NCBI RefSeq assembly: GCF_012273895.1
Contig: NC_052120.1
Location: forward strand, 3,224,001-3,288,000
Direction of reading: 5' to 3'
DNA length: 64,000 nt
Source: Zerene cesonia
Taxonomy: Eukaryota; Arthropoda; Insecta; Lepidoptera; Pieridae
Below, piece by piece: positions 1 through 12,709 of the stretch (the first letter of the stretch is position 1; each line of letters begins with the position of its first letter). The translations under genes and the position numbers were made by a program. Under the pieces are notes generated by a model. The model did no database searches and was not told the origin of the DNA. It worked only from the letters and a program-made list of their open reading frames with translations.

Positions 1-1139
1 GGGTAATACAATGTCTGGGCTACTGTGGTGAAGTATTGAAATTTGCACTGTTATTGCCGCTAAAATCCAATTTTTCTTTTAATAACTCAACGTACTTATA
101 GTTTTGCGTGTCGTGGAGCTATAAGTAATTGAATTAATTACACGTACGTTCTGTGTCAAAATATGAATACAAAATTATTTGTTCTATCAGCCATCTCGAA
201 GGTTTTGCTAAAATTCTTGTTAGAGCTTTTTTATTCCGCGGAATATTATGGAAGAATTAAACCAAAAACAGTGCCTAGCGAGTTAAAATAAAAATATTGT
301 ACATTAGTTTTCGACGCTGTTATTCAATTTTCATAGTTTTCGTGTTAACGATGATCTACGATACAGAAAACTACCACTAGGAATTTTGAATTTAGATTAT
401 AGATAAACTCCATAAAATGATTTTTTTGATCCATATTCAACAAAGCCATGCATTTACACGTACATACATAACATAAATCACGTATACGAAGAAAGAATCC
501 CATATAGCAAATATTCCAGTCATAATGAAACGATGGTCTTTTGAATGTTCAGCCTCCTGTGGTGTCTGAAGTGTGAAAAGGGAGATAGCGCACGCACTGG
601 GTACAGAGTACAGAGATGCCCTCCACGCTGGAGTACCTCATGTCACCAAGGGGACATTGTATAGTCACTTCATGAATAGTTGGCTTTATTAAATCAGTAT
701 TTTTCCTTATCTGTGCTTTCTAAGTGAAATTATGCTGATTTAAATTAATATTATTGTGATTGTTATAATTAGACGAGTAAGATAATAAATGAATTCGTAG
801 GATTTTATTTTGTGCGAAAGAAACTATTATTTTGAATTGAATTTGAAATGTTTTCTTCAAACTGTTCGTTCCAGCTATCTATCTACACCTAGATATTTAA
901 CATATTATAATGAAACAGTAACCAGAAAATTTCCGTACATCAAATATAAAAAAAAAGAGTAATTGCTATGAAATTTTAATGTTTTATAGACCCAAAAGCA
1001 ATAGTTTTCTGCTTGTCTGTTTGTATGTACGTCAATCACGTAAGAAAGGACTAGGTAGATTTTGACAAAATTTTATGCTAATAGACCAATAACCACCTTT
1101 TAAAACAAAACTAAGAGAAGAGAGAGAGAGTGCTAGTGA

Positions 1140-1262
1140 TAAGATGCAAAATGGGTCTAACTACAAATGGATTGTCAGGCGTAGCACAGTAGCTATGGGA
1201 TAAAGAAATCGAAGAAGATTGACGAGAGGAATAAGGGAAAGGATTTAAAAAGGTAAGGAAAA
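1140..1262 (+). repeat. Decayed copy of the 'ggtaagcgctacca' repeat family (left arm)
   Basis: Only the distal half is recognisable (acaaatggattg, then attgacgagaggaataaggg and aaggatttaaaaaggtaagg), matching the family's end at 12211-12498 and 51154-51370. Confidence 0.5.
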
Positions 1263-1619
1263 ACATTCTGACCTTTATGTAACTCATTAAGCTTACATTA
1301 AATTCAATTTCTTACGTAGTTTAATCCAGTTCTATCAGTTTCCGAATTAAAAACAATTCAAAATTGAATTAATCAGATTAAAACACCACTCATACAAAAA
1401 GAAAGCTCCTAAAAAAAATGGCTAAACATAGCTACAGAAACTTTAATAACTTATTGCGTCAGCAAAAGCATCTAGCTATCTAGCAACACTATCAATGTAA
1501 TACGTAACAAAATCCGCATATTTCATACGGCCGTGTGGGTTTTATATATTTAAAATAATACTATTTCCAGTTTCCCGCTGAATACGTAATAAGAACAGCT
1601 ATGGGTATCAGGTGTATTG

Positions 1620-1901
1620 ATGTTACGACTCCCAACAAACATTATGTATTGTTTCAATGCCCGCCCGCTATCGCGTCGCCCTCACCTATTTCCTATTTCC
1701 ATTTCACGAAATATACTTATAAATCGCAAACCTTTATTATACTTTCGTGACCGAGCGTCTATCAGTCAATTTGTTCGGGATCACGTTTCGTTAAAAACTT
1801 GCAAAATTTACTGTAACTTGACGCTTCAAGGCGTTGTTCGACGCAGCTATTTAGAGTCAACAAAATTATGTTTTAGATCAGCAGTGAATTTGCTTGTTTA
1901 G
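1620..1901 (+). other. 93-codon open frame of unknown status (mirrored at 48113-48394)
   Basis: The longest unbroken ATG frame in either arm. No family is recognised, and it lacks a signal peptide or obvious domain. Between the arms it differs at only two bases, both third codon positions in adjacent codons (TCA GCA against TCG GCC), leaving the protein unchanged. That is weak support for coding; chance is a fair explanation. Confidence 0.15.
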
Positions 1902-2071
1902 TGAATCATAAAATAGCTTTACTCACTTTACACGCACATAAATAATACATTAAAAACGAAACGAAAAAAGTCTACTCCACTCACGAGCTAAATTGTAAAT
2001 ATGTTTAAAAAATCTCAGGAACTTCTGGTTCGATTTAAATCTTTTTTTGAGGAAGACTATACAACTACTAC

Positions 2072-2336
2072 TGTTAGAACTTCAATCACTGCCAGATGGC
2101 GCTGCTCTCTTCTATGCGAAGCTAGAGCACGCTAGTAAAGTTCTCAACAATATATGTATAAACTATCTTGTACAAAGGATTAGTATCCAGTAACCAGTAC
2201 ATACAGTAGTCAACAAAATACAGTGTTAGATAAGCAGTGTTGTAAAATTGTTTAGTAAAAGTGTACAGTGCAAATCGGGAAGAATAAATCGTTGGAAAGT
2301 AAACAGTGCTTCGTTCAGATCCTCCAGTGTTATACA
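2072..2336 (+). mobile_element. Solo LTR with 5-bp target-site duplication (left arm)
   Basis: A 265-base unit starting TGTTAGAAC and ending TTATACA (TG...CA), flanked on both sides by ACTAC (2067-2071 and 2337-2341). It has a TATA-like tatgtataaa near 2154 and AATAAA at 2284-2289, as expected of an LTR. No internal retrotransposon sequence or second LTR is present, so it fits an LTR-LTR recombination remnant. Size and 5-bp duplication fit copia-, gypsy- or BEL-type elements; I cannot choose. Orientation is taken from the AATAAA and TATA-like motif. Confidence 0.7.
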
Positions 2337-2500
2337 ACTACTACCGGTAGTAGTGGAGCATTAATAAAATATTGCAATTAATTTGCAGAAACAATATCTT
2401 TTGCGAGCACAGGAAGATAAAGTCAGTTAATAATACATTAAGTTCCGCAAAGCACGAGAAATACACTTATATTTGCTTATCACTTTATTAATATATAATA

Positions 2501-2682
2501 CTAGCTGCACCCGGCAAACGCTGTTCTGCCTTACTCTTATCATTTAGGGGTATGAAAAATAGATGTTGGCCGATTCTCATAGATACCGGATAAGCACAAA
2601 AAATTTCATCAAAATCGGTCAAGCCGTTTCGGAGAAGTATGGCAACGAAAACTGTGACACGAGAATTTTATATATTAGATTA
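2501..2682. repeat. 'cggcaaacgctg' SINE/LINE-tail repeat (left arm)
   Basis: Starts ctagctgcacccggcaaacg and contains aaaatcggtcaagccgtttc, the common insect retroelement-tail wording. Its middle differs strongly from the right-arm counterpart at 47352-47520 although both ends align. Confidence 0.6.
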
Positions 2683-4204
2683 TATTAAAACAAAGCATTT
2701 GTTTCATTACCGTATTCAAGATTAGGTCCCGTTGTTACATAACAATGCTAAGATATGAACAGAACATACGTACGACGTACGTCTGCAAATTAGGATGCCC
2801 TAAATTAGGCTCCAAGTATGATGAATACAGCCAACTTCAGATATAGAATATACCAAGCTCCATTCATCTTAGTTAAAGATAGAATTTTACACAACTTATT
2901 GTCATCTCTACTACAATTTGTTTGAATATTTTGCCCAAAATTCTTATCTTGTCCCATATAAATTCTTCACTAGGTATATCAAAAACAAAGATAAAACTTT
3001 ACTTCAAAGAATATGCTTTATGCTTTATAAATAAGCACATTCTGAACATAAATTAAAAGAAACGTTGATAGTCAGAAAGAAGGTTTGTTAGAAAATTGCT
3101 TTATTTTTAGCTTTTAATATCTACTTACCTAAGGCTAATAACATTTCCATGAGGAGTTTTTTTTAAAGAAACGTTTGCAAATAATTATATTCTATAGGTC
3201 ACCAATGGAACTCGAGGAAGGAACCACTCCAGATTATAAATTGTGACCAAATGACAACAATTTCCTATCAAACAACAAAATCACGCCAACATGTTTAAAA
3301 CCACGGAATTATTAAGTAACAAAACCATAAAAAATGTAAAAAAAGATGGAAAAAACCTCGTTCTAATGATATAGTCAACTAACTAAATTGTCTCACTTGC
3401 ATTAGGTTTACAAGCCAGTCATGAAATAATTATATTGTCACCGATCCTTGATGAATAAATAAAGTTAAAACTTACAGATTCCATTTATTGAGTAAGTTTA
3501 AACTATACATATATATACGTACATACAACATACAAACGTACAGAAAAGTTCATAAAAGCGTGTTAAAATATACAGCCAGATTGAACCTCCTTAAATTTTG
3601 GGAACGTCAGTTAAAAAATACTATTTTAATTATTTAGACGCATTTGAGGCATATAAAAAATGATTCGTCATCGATCTCCAATACTTGTCATGGAAAATGA
3701 AATACGCTTCAGTTTCTCAAAATTGAGCAAACACTGTTTCCCTTTTATCCAAACTAATTCCACTTGAAATAACATTTTATCGGGTATTGGGAGCGCACAT
3801 TTTGTAAGAATCACAAATTATTATCAAGGACAAATAAATAGCGTATTGAATATGCCGAAAGGCAATCGGTTGAGGCATCTGTTTAATGTTTATCACAAGT
3901 GGTCTATAGCGACGTATGGACGGTTCGCACATGAGTCCTCAATTAAGTACAGATTAATCGAAGCTTATTCATATGGAATACAGTGTAATGGGATTATAAA
4001 AAGGTTTGTATGTAGGTGTAAAATATACTTTAGAGATTTGCTAATGGAGCTCCATTTTTCTCTAAATTTTTAATCATGTAGATTGAAATTAGAGGGAATT
4101 AATTAATCATGTATTTTCTATAAAGTTATCTTATTTAGTTCTTGAATTTGAAGCTAGGAGCTTGTTTAAAGTGGAAAGTTATTTTCTCATCATTCATATC
4201 ATTG

Positions 4205-4288
4205 TTAACCTTTTGATGTCCACTGCTGGACATAGGCCTCTCTCATAGCACGCCAATGAGCCCGGTCGTTGGCTCTTTGTCGCCAATT
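4205..4288 (-). pseudogene. C-terminal fragment of a non-LTR retrotransposon reverse-transcriptase ORF (left arm)
   Basis: The - strand reads NWRQRANDRAHWRAMREAYV then QQWTSKG and a stop. The '...WRAMxEAYVQQWT...stop' ending is one I recognise from RTE-type LINE proteins of insects. Only the last 27 codons remain, with no reverse-transcriptase motifs, so it is a 5'-truncated dead copy. Confidence 0.65.
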
Positions 4289-4985
4289 GTGACTTGTGTG
4301 TTTCAGATTATTAATTTGCGTAAAATGTAAAAAAGGAACCAACTTACATTAGTGAATTGTTTATACCTAAAGTATACTTTAACTCAATTACAAAATCTGG
4401 AAACCTTTTTGCTAAGTAGAATCCTTATAAAAATCTAAATATTTCTCTAGTATTCTAAACACCTATTATTATTCCCTCAACGGAGCTTCCCATTTAGAAG
4501 CATCACCTCTCCGCCATCTAATTTTTAAACCCCTATCAAATTCTGAAAGGATTTGTCGGGAACTTTTATAATCCCTTCAAGGAGTAAAAGTGTGCCTTGC
4601 AAGTGAAAATTCTCGAAGACATTTCCTGTAACCGCGTAGCACGCGATAAATTGAAAACTTACTTAGTACAGCTTTAGTGAAGTTAGCCGTATAAGCCTGG
4701 ATCTAGCACGGGTCACTGGGTTATAAACTATATCGAAACTACCTAGAGGTAAAACCATGATAAGAGGATAGGGCCAATTGATTTTCTAGACTGGTTCAAT
4801 TTAAGCGGGAATGCGTATTTCCTATAATCTTATATATGTACCTACTTCAATGTTTGTTATCGGGAACTATCCCTAGCGACATAAGATATAGATAGGTTTG
4901 TAAGAGATTTTATTCTACTATACAAAAATGTATTTTTGAGAAATTTTTAAACAGAAAAAATATTTAGATTGCGTAGCGGGAACCC

Positions 4986-5060
4986 AACCCGCGTCAAATC
5001 GCCGACCCGTGACAAAGCATGCTTTCGAAATGACGCGGGTTCGAATCTTGCCTCGTGATA
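4986..5060 (+). repeat. Hairpin element with a T-arm-like B box (left arm)
   Basis: AACCCGCGTCA (4986-4996) and TGACGCGGGTT (5031-5041) form an 11-bp stem around a core containing the palindrome AAAGCATGCTTT. The 3' part, gcgggttcgaatcttgcc followed by tcgtgat, closely resembles the T-arm and tail of the tRNA-like element near the axis. Probably a tRNA-derived repeat. Confidence 0.6.
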
Positions 5061-5959
5061 AAATATGACGTTATGTACATGATTCTATATAACCTATACA
5101 TAGCCTTTCTCAAGAATGGGACTATTCAGTATAAAAATAATTGTCAATTCTAACTAGTAGTTAAGTAAGTAAGTAGTAGTAAAACTGGCAAAGTAGTAGT
5201 AAAGCTTTAAGCTGTAAGTGTAGTAAGAACGTATATATAGACATATGTAGTGTAGATATGTAATTTTACTTTATTCTGTCATGAATACCAAATACCTATG
5301 AGTTTGAGTGCATTTTTTCCGTCTCGTTAATAAAATAATTAAAAAATTGCAGCATCCCCGCGCAATATTAGAGGCAGGAAATTATGCTCTTAATTTTATA
5401 CATTAAATTTTTATTGCGCAAAACTGCTCCGAGAACATTTTTAAGATGCTTATTGAATGCACTTTATTACAATGAGCGTTGAAGTTAATGCATACAGAAA
5501 CCTCTTAAGTATTTTAATTAAACTACTCGAATAATAAGCAGGCTAATATAGAAACCCTGACACGGAATAACAGGGGTGCTTCAGTCTTCAACTCAACTCG
5601 GCATTCCTTGACTTAAAGCAAAACTTTCCATACGGGTTCTTTTTAAAGCAACCTTAATTGTGTTTGCAATAAAATTCTTTAATGAAACTACTTAGTTCAG
5701 ATTTAGACTCGCACTTCAGGGCCCTATTTTTGCTAAAGGATATATTGTTATCGTTTGAAATATATAGGCAGGTCTTATGTGTATCACGTGTGCCTGTTAA
5801 TGTTTTACTATTAATTGCTACTAGTTTTATCAGCTCTTTTATTCAAAATTATCATAATTCGCTTGTATCTCATTTACATATTTAAAAATCACCAATTTAA
5901 AATAAATAAAGCAGGAAACAATAATCTGACCTAGGTTATTCTTTCATTATATGTGTAGA

Positions 5960-6155
5960 CTAGCTGCGCCCCGTGGTTTCACCCGCGTATTTCCGTATCC
6001 CGTAGTAATATCGGGATAAAAAGTTACCTATATGTTATTTCAGTTGTCCAGCTGTCTACGTACCAAATTTTATTGCAATCGGTTCAGTAGTTTTTGCGTG
6101 AAAGAGCAACAAACACGCACACATCCTTACAAACTTTCGCATTTATAATATTAGA
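5960..6155. repeat. 'ctagctgcgcccc...tttataatatta' repeat (left arm)
   Basis: About 195 bases with ggtttcacccgcgta, atatcgggataaaaagtt, attgcaatcggttcagtag and tttcgcatttataatatta. It is clearly the same family as 17026-17221 and widespread in Lepidoptera; probably a SINE or LINE 3' end. It lies about 190 bases from the mirrored beat exon 1. Confidence 0.7.
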
Positions 6156-6346
6156 AGGAAGGATATCGTGTAGGCAGGTGGAAATAAATAGACATCAATT
6201 AATTTTCTTAAAACTATGCATATTTTCTTTTTTATTAATTTGACAGGTACTATTAATTTTTATTAGAAAGCAATAATATAATTGATTGAGACCTTTTAAT
6301 CTATAAACACTTACTCGTAAGAGTTTTGCGATTACTACTAATCTAC

Positions 6347-6395
6347 CGTTCATTAATATTATTAAAATCATTAAGAAAGGCGATCTCCTCAACAT
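6347..6395 (-). CDS. beat: Mirror copy of beat exon 1 (signal peptide)
   Basis: This is the left-arm counterpart of 43664-43712, on the opposite strand. ATG, frame and GT donor are all kept. One codon differs: ATC (Ile) on the right is ATG (Met) here, at residue 15, inside the hydrophobic run. Its downstream Ig exons would lie beyond the left window edge if the palindrome continues. If not, this is an orphan first exon, or more likely the other haplotype of the same exon. Confidence 0.55.
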
Positions 6396-9300
6396 AATAC
6401 TCGAGTGACGTCATGTGGTCTAATCTCGTTTTCTAAACGACAGTTTCAAAATATGCAAATACAAGTGGAGTTAAGACTTGAGAAATATTTACATTGTTTA
6501 GTTAACTTTACCCAATTATATCGTACATGCCCTGCCATATGAATAGTTTCCTACTCATTCACATATCCTCAGCATACTCAGCATAATGTCTTCAAACATT
6601 ACCTGATCTCCGCTTAAGCGGAATCGTTGTTAATTAGAGGAAGTTTCGAATCATACTTGCGAAGGAAGTTAACTAATTTTACCGCTAAAGACATTACACA
6701 CAACGTGTGAGCAAACTCTGTCGAACAACGTTTATCGTATATTCTAATTTTTTGCGTAAATATTGTAAAATATCGCGTGTAAAAAGTGTCGTTGGTTGCT
6801 CAATAAAAATGAGCGTGAAGTGTAAACAGGCGGTTGTGTATTTTATGTGTAATTAAATGCGGATAGACGGGGCATGGGGCGCCGCGCCGATACTTAACAG
6901 GGTGCCGACTGAGTAAATAAATACTTGAATCTGCGTACTGGTTAAAAGTTAATTAAACCGCACAAGCTGGCGCTGTGCTTATCCAGGCGTAACAATTTTG
7001 AAACTGCAGTCGCCGGAACAGTTGTGTGTAAAATTTGAGTAGAAGGTGTTTCGCATGAAACACTTTTTTCGCAAATCAATTAGCTGGGTAAGTGTTACCA
7101 CAGATAAAGAATCTTATATTCCTTATAATATAACAGAAGTAGACAAAGTTTACTTTGAAGAGAAAAAAGTAGTTGTATTATTATAAACCCGTAAGTATTT
7201 TGTGGATTTATTTATTACTTTCTCTGTAGAAAATATCCACTGAATTATCACCTATTATAGAATATCTTTGATAATATCTTCAAAGAATATATTATAAAAT
7301 TTTTCTCTCTATATACTTTTCATTAATAGTAATATTATTAAGGATATTATAAATGACAACAAGTTAGCTACATGTAAACCATAAACTCATTGAGAGATTC
7401 CCATTTGGGTTAATTAAAACAAGGCAAATTATTTGTAAATTACATAAGATTTAGAGGACTCCGAACCGTCGGAAATTTATATAATAACCTCTTGCCGATA
7501 CCATGTACAGCCTAGACGTCATCTCAACATCTTAATATTCTAGTCGTCATGCGTCCCATAACTGGACATAATGCATACAAGATTCTGAATAAGAGAACGG
7601 TCAATACTGACAAACACTATATTAACTATCACCTACGTTCTGGAATACATCTACTATTATAACACTCAGATATTGATACGGTAAACGCAGTCGGCCGACC
7701 TAAAAGCCAAACTCGAAATGTTAATTAGTTCTGGAAACAAGCTGCAGCATTCTGATAGTGTTTTTATGAACACTTTCGCATTTTTCACGTTTTTTACTGC
7801 TTGTTATTGAGTTAGGAAACAGTATTACCTAACTAGTATCTACGTATATATATATTGCTTTCTCGTTTATACGTTGTCTTCACGTTAGGAATAGCAATGT
7901 ATAAATTTATTTTGCAGTTCTGGAAATTAGTTAGATTCTTAGAAATTATATTCATTACATTTCCATTTATTTTATACGATCTATCTTTTAACTTTGATCT
8001 TTTAAGCAATCAGTTTCTATGTATCCTCCAAAGGGTCGTAGCTATATCTTTAAGTACATATAACTGTACTTGTTGGCTTTTTTTTTGCATTTTCTCTTTA
8101 GTTTAAGCGAATTAAAAATAATACTACTCTTTATAAGATTCATTAGAATATAATTAATCGGCAAAGCTGATCTAGACAATACGGCTATCCTTGCTAAATA
8201 CATCCGCATAAATGCGAACATGTATTTGTTTGTTTACATGTATTTCTTTCAAGACGAAATAAAGCTATCTTATGATATGATTTTAGTCTGGAGATAGTTA
8301 GGAGGCTAGAAAGTGCTGAAAGAGCTGCTTTTTATCGCCGTGAAATATGAACTCATATCTATCTCTTTGACTATACAGATGAAGCCATGAGCAGAAAGCT
8401 AGTATTTTATAGAGGTGTAATTTGTATGTTTGTAGGGGATAATCTTCGAAATTACTGATTCGATCATTAGAATTATTTTAAAAATAGAAAGCTAAACGTT
8501 ATTCAGGGGCGACAAAGATTTGTTTTTTGTATCCCGCGTCAACCAGAGTGGAAGCCGGGGCAAGCGGCATATTTAAAACAAAAAATTAAAAAATATATAT
8601 ACAGCAACCAAAAAATTTACTAGGCTTCATTTGAAGCGCTTTCGGATAACGAATACTAATTTGGTTCTGAAATATTGACGTGAATTATTCAATTCTACAC
8701 TTCTATTTGTTGTATCGTTTGTGACCACGATGTTTTCATAACAAGCACTCCATCTCAGTTCTTTTAACATTGCAAAAATGTAAGAGTCCTCCACAAAGTG
8801 TATTGTGCACGATAAACATCGTATGTTTAACCTTTTGTCATATGAGTACTCGGCTTTTAAACATACATTTGTATATTAAGCACAACATATTTGTGCAATC
8901 TCACTGTAAAACGATGCGATGTTTTATTCACAGCTACGCTACTGTACGGAGCGATCATTCTTCCTACAAGACAAATTATATTTGATGGCATAAATTGTGT
9001 AATAATATGAGCTGAATGACTGGCACGCACTTAATGAAGGGTCTAATAAGCAATATATTACATCTGGCAATCGATATTCAACATTGTTAGGAATATCGCC
9101 TAGAGGGAAACTGATTAGAGCATAGATTGATTTTGTAGTGTTGTTATTTTTTGCGTTTATACATAAAATAATTTAAGAGTCTGAAGACATTAAGTACAAA
9201 TATGTACCTACTCTAAATTTTATAAGTTTTATTTATTTGTAGTAATTATACTTATTATATCTATGTCTTCTAATTAAAAATGGCATTCTTTCAGCAATTC

Positions 9301-9402
9301 CAATATAACAGATTGTTATCACCATCTACCAATATTCTCTGTTATTTATTATGTACAATAAATAATTTGTTATTATTATTATTGTACACTGGGTATACAT
9401 AG

Positions 9403-9498
9403 ATATATATCTTACCGCATTATGATATTATATTGTTATCAGTACTGATATTATATACTATATAATAATATAATATTATAATGCGGTAAGATATATAT
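9403..9498. mobile_element. 96-base foldback or MITE-like element (left arm)
   Basis: 21-base perfect terminal inverted repeats (ATATATATCTTACCGCATTAT and its complement at 9478-9498). Pairing continues imperfectly through AT-rich DNA, so nearly the whole unit folds on itself. No target duplication can be fixed in the AT-rich flanks. Confidence 0.65.
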
Positions 9499-9519
9499 TT
9501 TGTTTGCTTATTACCATTT

Positions 9520-9633
9520 AATCAAAAAACTATTGGACGAATTTCAAATAAAAAGTTTAGCTTTTTCGAGTAACACAGGCGATGTTTTTATATCGTGTCA
9601 ACTAGAACGAAGACGGGACGAGCAGCTTTTATC
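9520..9633. repeat. Probable decayed retroelement tail (left arm)
   Basis: The pattern aaaaaactattggacgaatt, gtaacacaggcgatg, acgaagacgggacgagcagc looks like a decayed member of the tail-type repeats above; mirrored at about 40439-40550. A weaker fragment of the same sort (tcccgcgtcaaccagagtgg, aagccggggcaagcggc) is at 8535-8570. Confidence 0.35.
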
Positions 9634-9898
9634 AAATTTTATTGTGTTATATTAATCTGATAACTTTTGACTGTTTTGAAATTTTCTATTTAAAAACGTT
9701 TTATCCCATACTAACCATAACATATAGATTAAAATAAATACAATGTACAATTCAATAATATATATTCAGGCTGTGAGACATTGAAATAATACAATGGACA
9801 TCCTACATTCATATTTCGATATAACACGAAAAACGTTTTATCCAATTTATCCATACCTATTTGATTGCTAGAATTTTTATAATAATGCTGATAATAGA

Positions 9899-9932
9899 TG
9901 GGCGGTGGTTGACGCTTACCACCATGTAACCG
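9899..9932 (-). repeat. Fragment of the 'ggtaagcg' family (left arm)
   Basis: ggtggttgacgcttaccacc resembles the family's palindromic core; little else remains. Confidence 0.35.
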
Positions 9933-12210
9933 TGAAGTAAATATAAATCTTATAAAGAATTTATAATTTACCCTATTAATTACATTAAGAAATCACATTG
10001 ACGTACGTAATTCTTTTTTGTTATTTCTTCACTACATTTAAGCGTTATATTGAGCAATTTGTGATGTAAATGTCTGTCACAGTTTTACCATTAAACTACC
10101 CAACAACTAACTATCAAGTAAATCATTTTGATTAAAATAATCCTTGTTCGGCTAAGTGTATAATACTAGAATCGACAAGTCCTCTACCATTACTTTGTCA
10201 AAACACTTAAGATACTCGGATATCGTTAAATTTATATTCGCCATGTGGTAGATATGCGGTGAAATCATCGGTTGAATTTGGAGTTACTGCGAATACTGAA
10301 ATATTTCATTAAAAATAGATAGTAAAATGCAGCTCATTTTTATAGAACACACACCTACACGTATATGCATACATACGTATTATTATATTGTTTATCTAAA
10401 ACTGTTTTTGTGACCTCTTTACATGATATTTTCAACTGGCGTTTTTAAAACGAAGTAGGTTGACATTTCGACTGATTTTTTGTTTACCTAGATAACTCCC
10501 TGGGTTTTTAAGCGATTGGCGTGATACATTTTGTGTTTGAAAATAATTATAATCATGCCAGTGAATACACTTTTAATCTTTAAATCTAGAACCTTCAGAC
10601 GTTTAAGCAATCTAAGTATGAACAAGAAATAAGAGAATCATTAATATACATACATTAAAAATATGTCGTTCCTACATATAGTTTAAAATTGAAGTCTTCT
10701 GTACTCGTACCCGAGGAGGAAGTATTTAAATATGCTGTGTCTAACAACGAAACAGAGTTTTAAGGAATTGTTAATCAAATTGGATATAGCAATATCGGTA
10801 AGACTTATAAATATTAAATGAGAATTAAACTGAACATTATAATACCCGGATCGCAAATGTTCCTTATAACACAATGCTCAACCGAACAACACTACCCTAC
10901 GCCGTTAGATCGAGTTTATGCACGCACTCCTTCATACATTTCAAATTATACGCAAAAGATATAAGCCAAACGCTTATCCTTTCGCACACATAGATAAACT
11001 TCGCTTATGTTTGAATGGCAACGACTGACATTATCGTAAAAGTACGAACTTGTGTTGAAATAGCGACGAAACACAAGGGGCTCACATACAATTGCCGAAG
11101 TTTTCGACGTACGTAGCTCATACGTTTCCATTATACGTGTGATAAATGTCAAACGAATATTACAATCGCTATCTGGGTTTATTTAAAATTGATAGAAATT
11201 TTTATTACGTAACCTAAGAACAATGCTTGTTACATTTATACTAATGGCTTCTGGTGAGTAAGAAGTACGTATAAAAGTCACAGACGCAGCAATCTTTTTG
11301 AAACATGAAAACTTTTGCGCAATTCGTTTCGATGTATCGTGTTTATATTTGATGTGGGATATGAAATCTTAAATGGGTATACAATATATTTAGAATATAT
11401 ATGCATATAGTTAATATACTTATATGTATAAGATATCGTTCATAATTGCTTAGAAGCTATTATGTTCCATTCAGTTAAGATTTTTAATCCTTGTCAATTC
11501 AAAATAAACAAGGATCAAAAATCTAACAATCATATATACAGTAGCGATTCACCCCTTTAATCAGAGTATACTATATTCATCGGAAAAGTTATAAAAACAG
11601 ATGGCTTTGAAAAAAAAAATTAACTACTGCGCTCATTTTATCTTTAAATTCACTAATTGATGGATCGTTTCGACTGTTATATGCTGTTAATTTTTGTGCT
11701 ATTTTGAAATATCTGAATATAGTTTAATGGATGTTTGGAAATTTTTCACACAACTTTTCGAATGAAAAATTTTAATCTGTACATTGATGACATTGAGTTC
11801 GCTCAATAAGGCTTGTTCTACATTTAATATTAACCAGTACTATTACAGTATTTGATAGCTTTCGGCTACAACATGATTCCTCTATTTTATCTTTAGTTGA
11901 AAGAGGTTTCGTTTAAATATATTTCTGAAACAGAAAGTTCTAGCAATGCAGTCTGTTTGAGTGGTTTGAGTAGCCAACGTATATACAACAAAAAGATAGT
12001 AGGTAGTCCTTTGAAAGCAGTTCATCGTTCAGACATATTTTATCCCTCATTAACTGTAATAATTTATGTGAATTCAATATTTTGTAGATCTCTGTCAAAT
12101 TATGTATTCAATAAGGTATCTATCCTTATATTATCATATCTATCCTTATTTTGATAACATTAAAACTCCCTTCTAACAGTGATGTAATAACAACTTATAT
12201 AATTAAGTCG

Positions 12211-12498
12211 GATCATCATCATCATCATCATCAGCCCATATATGTTCCCTCTGTTGGAACACAGGCCTCCTTTTTTTATGTCGAAGTCGGCAATGGAGCT
12301 GGTGGGACACCTGATGGTAAGCGCTACCATGAACATTTGGTGAGGCATAAGTTCCATTGCAGACCTTACGTCTCTACAAATGCTATACATTTATATTGGG
12401 AAAGGATTAAGAAAGTACAGTACATACATATACATATGGGACAGTAATAAAGGAAACTGGGAAGGGAAAAGAAAAGGATATGGGCCTCCCCCACTAAA
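12211..12498 (+). repeat. Full-length-looking copy of the 'ggtaagcgctacca' family (left arm)
   Basis: It begins with an (ATC)n microsatellite (12212-12232), then cagcccatatatgttccc, tgttggaacacaggcctcc, gcaatggagctggtgggac, cctgatggtaagcgctacca and a purine-rich tail (aaaggaaactgggaagg). This is a very common lepidopteran interspersed repeat type. The overlapping open frames here come from the repeat. Confidence 0.7.
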
Positions 12499-12709
12499 AA
12501 AATGCGATGGAGGCTCAGACGAGACGGAAGTAATAAATGCAATGTGCATGACTCAGGTTACGCGTGAGGTGATAATTCAGTACCTTTTACTCGGTTCAAA
12601 TGTTAGCAATAAAAATAGCCTTTTTTCTATATATTTTTTATGAAAGAGCAATGAGCCTTATGTTAAGTGATCACCACTAGCCATGAAGATTCATAACACT
12701 GGAAGTGTA

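Noticed and set aside
12151..12643. Overlapping open frames of 76-98 codons, including a His-run peptide
   Set aside because: They lie in an interspersed repeat; the histidine run is the (ATC)n microsatellite read in frame.
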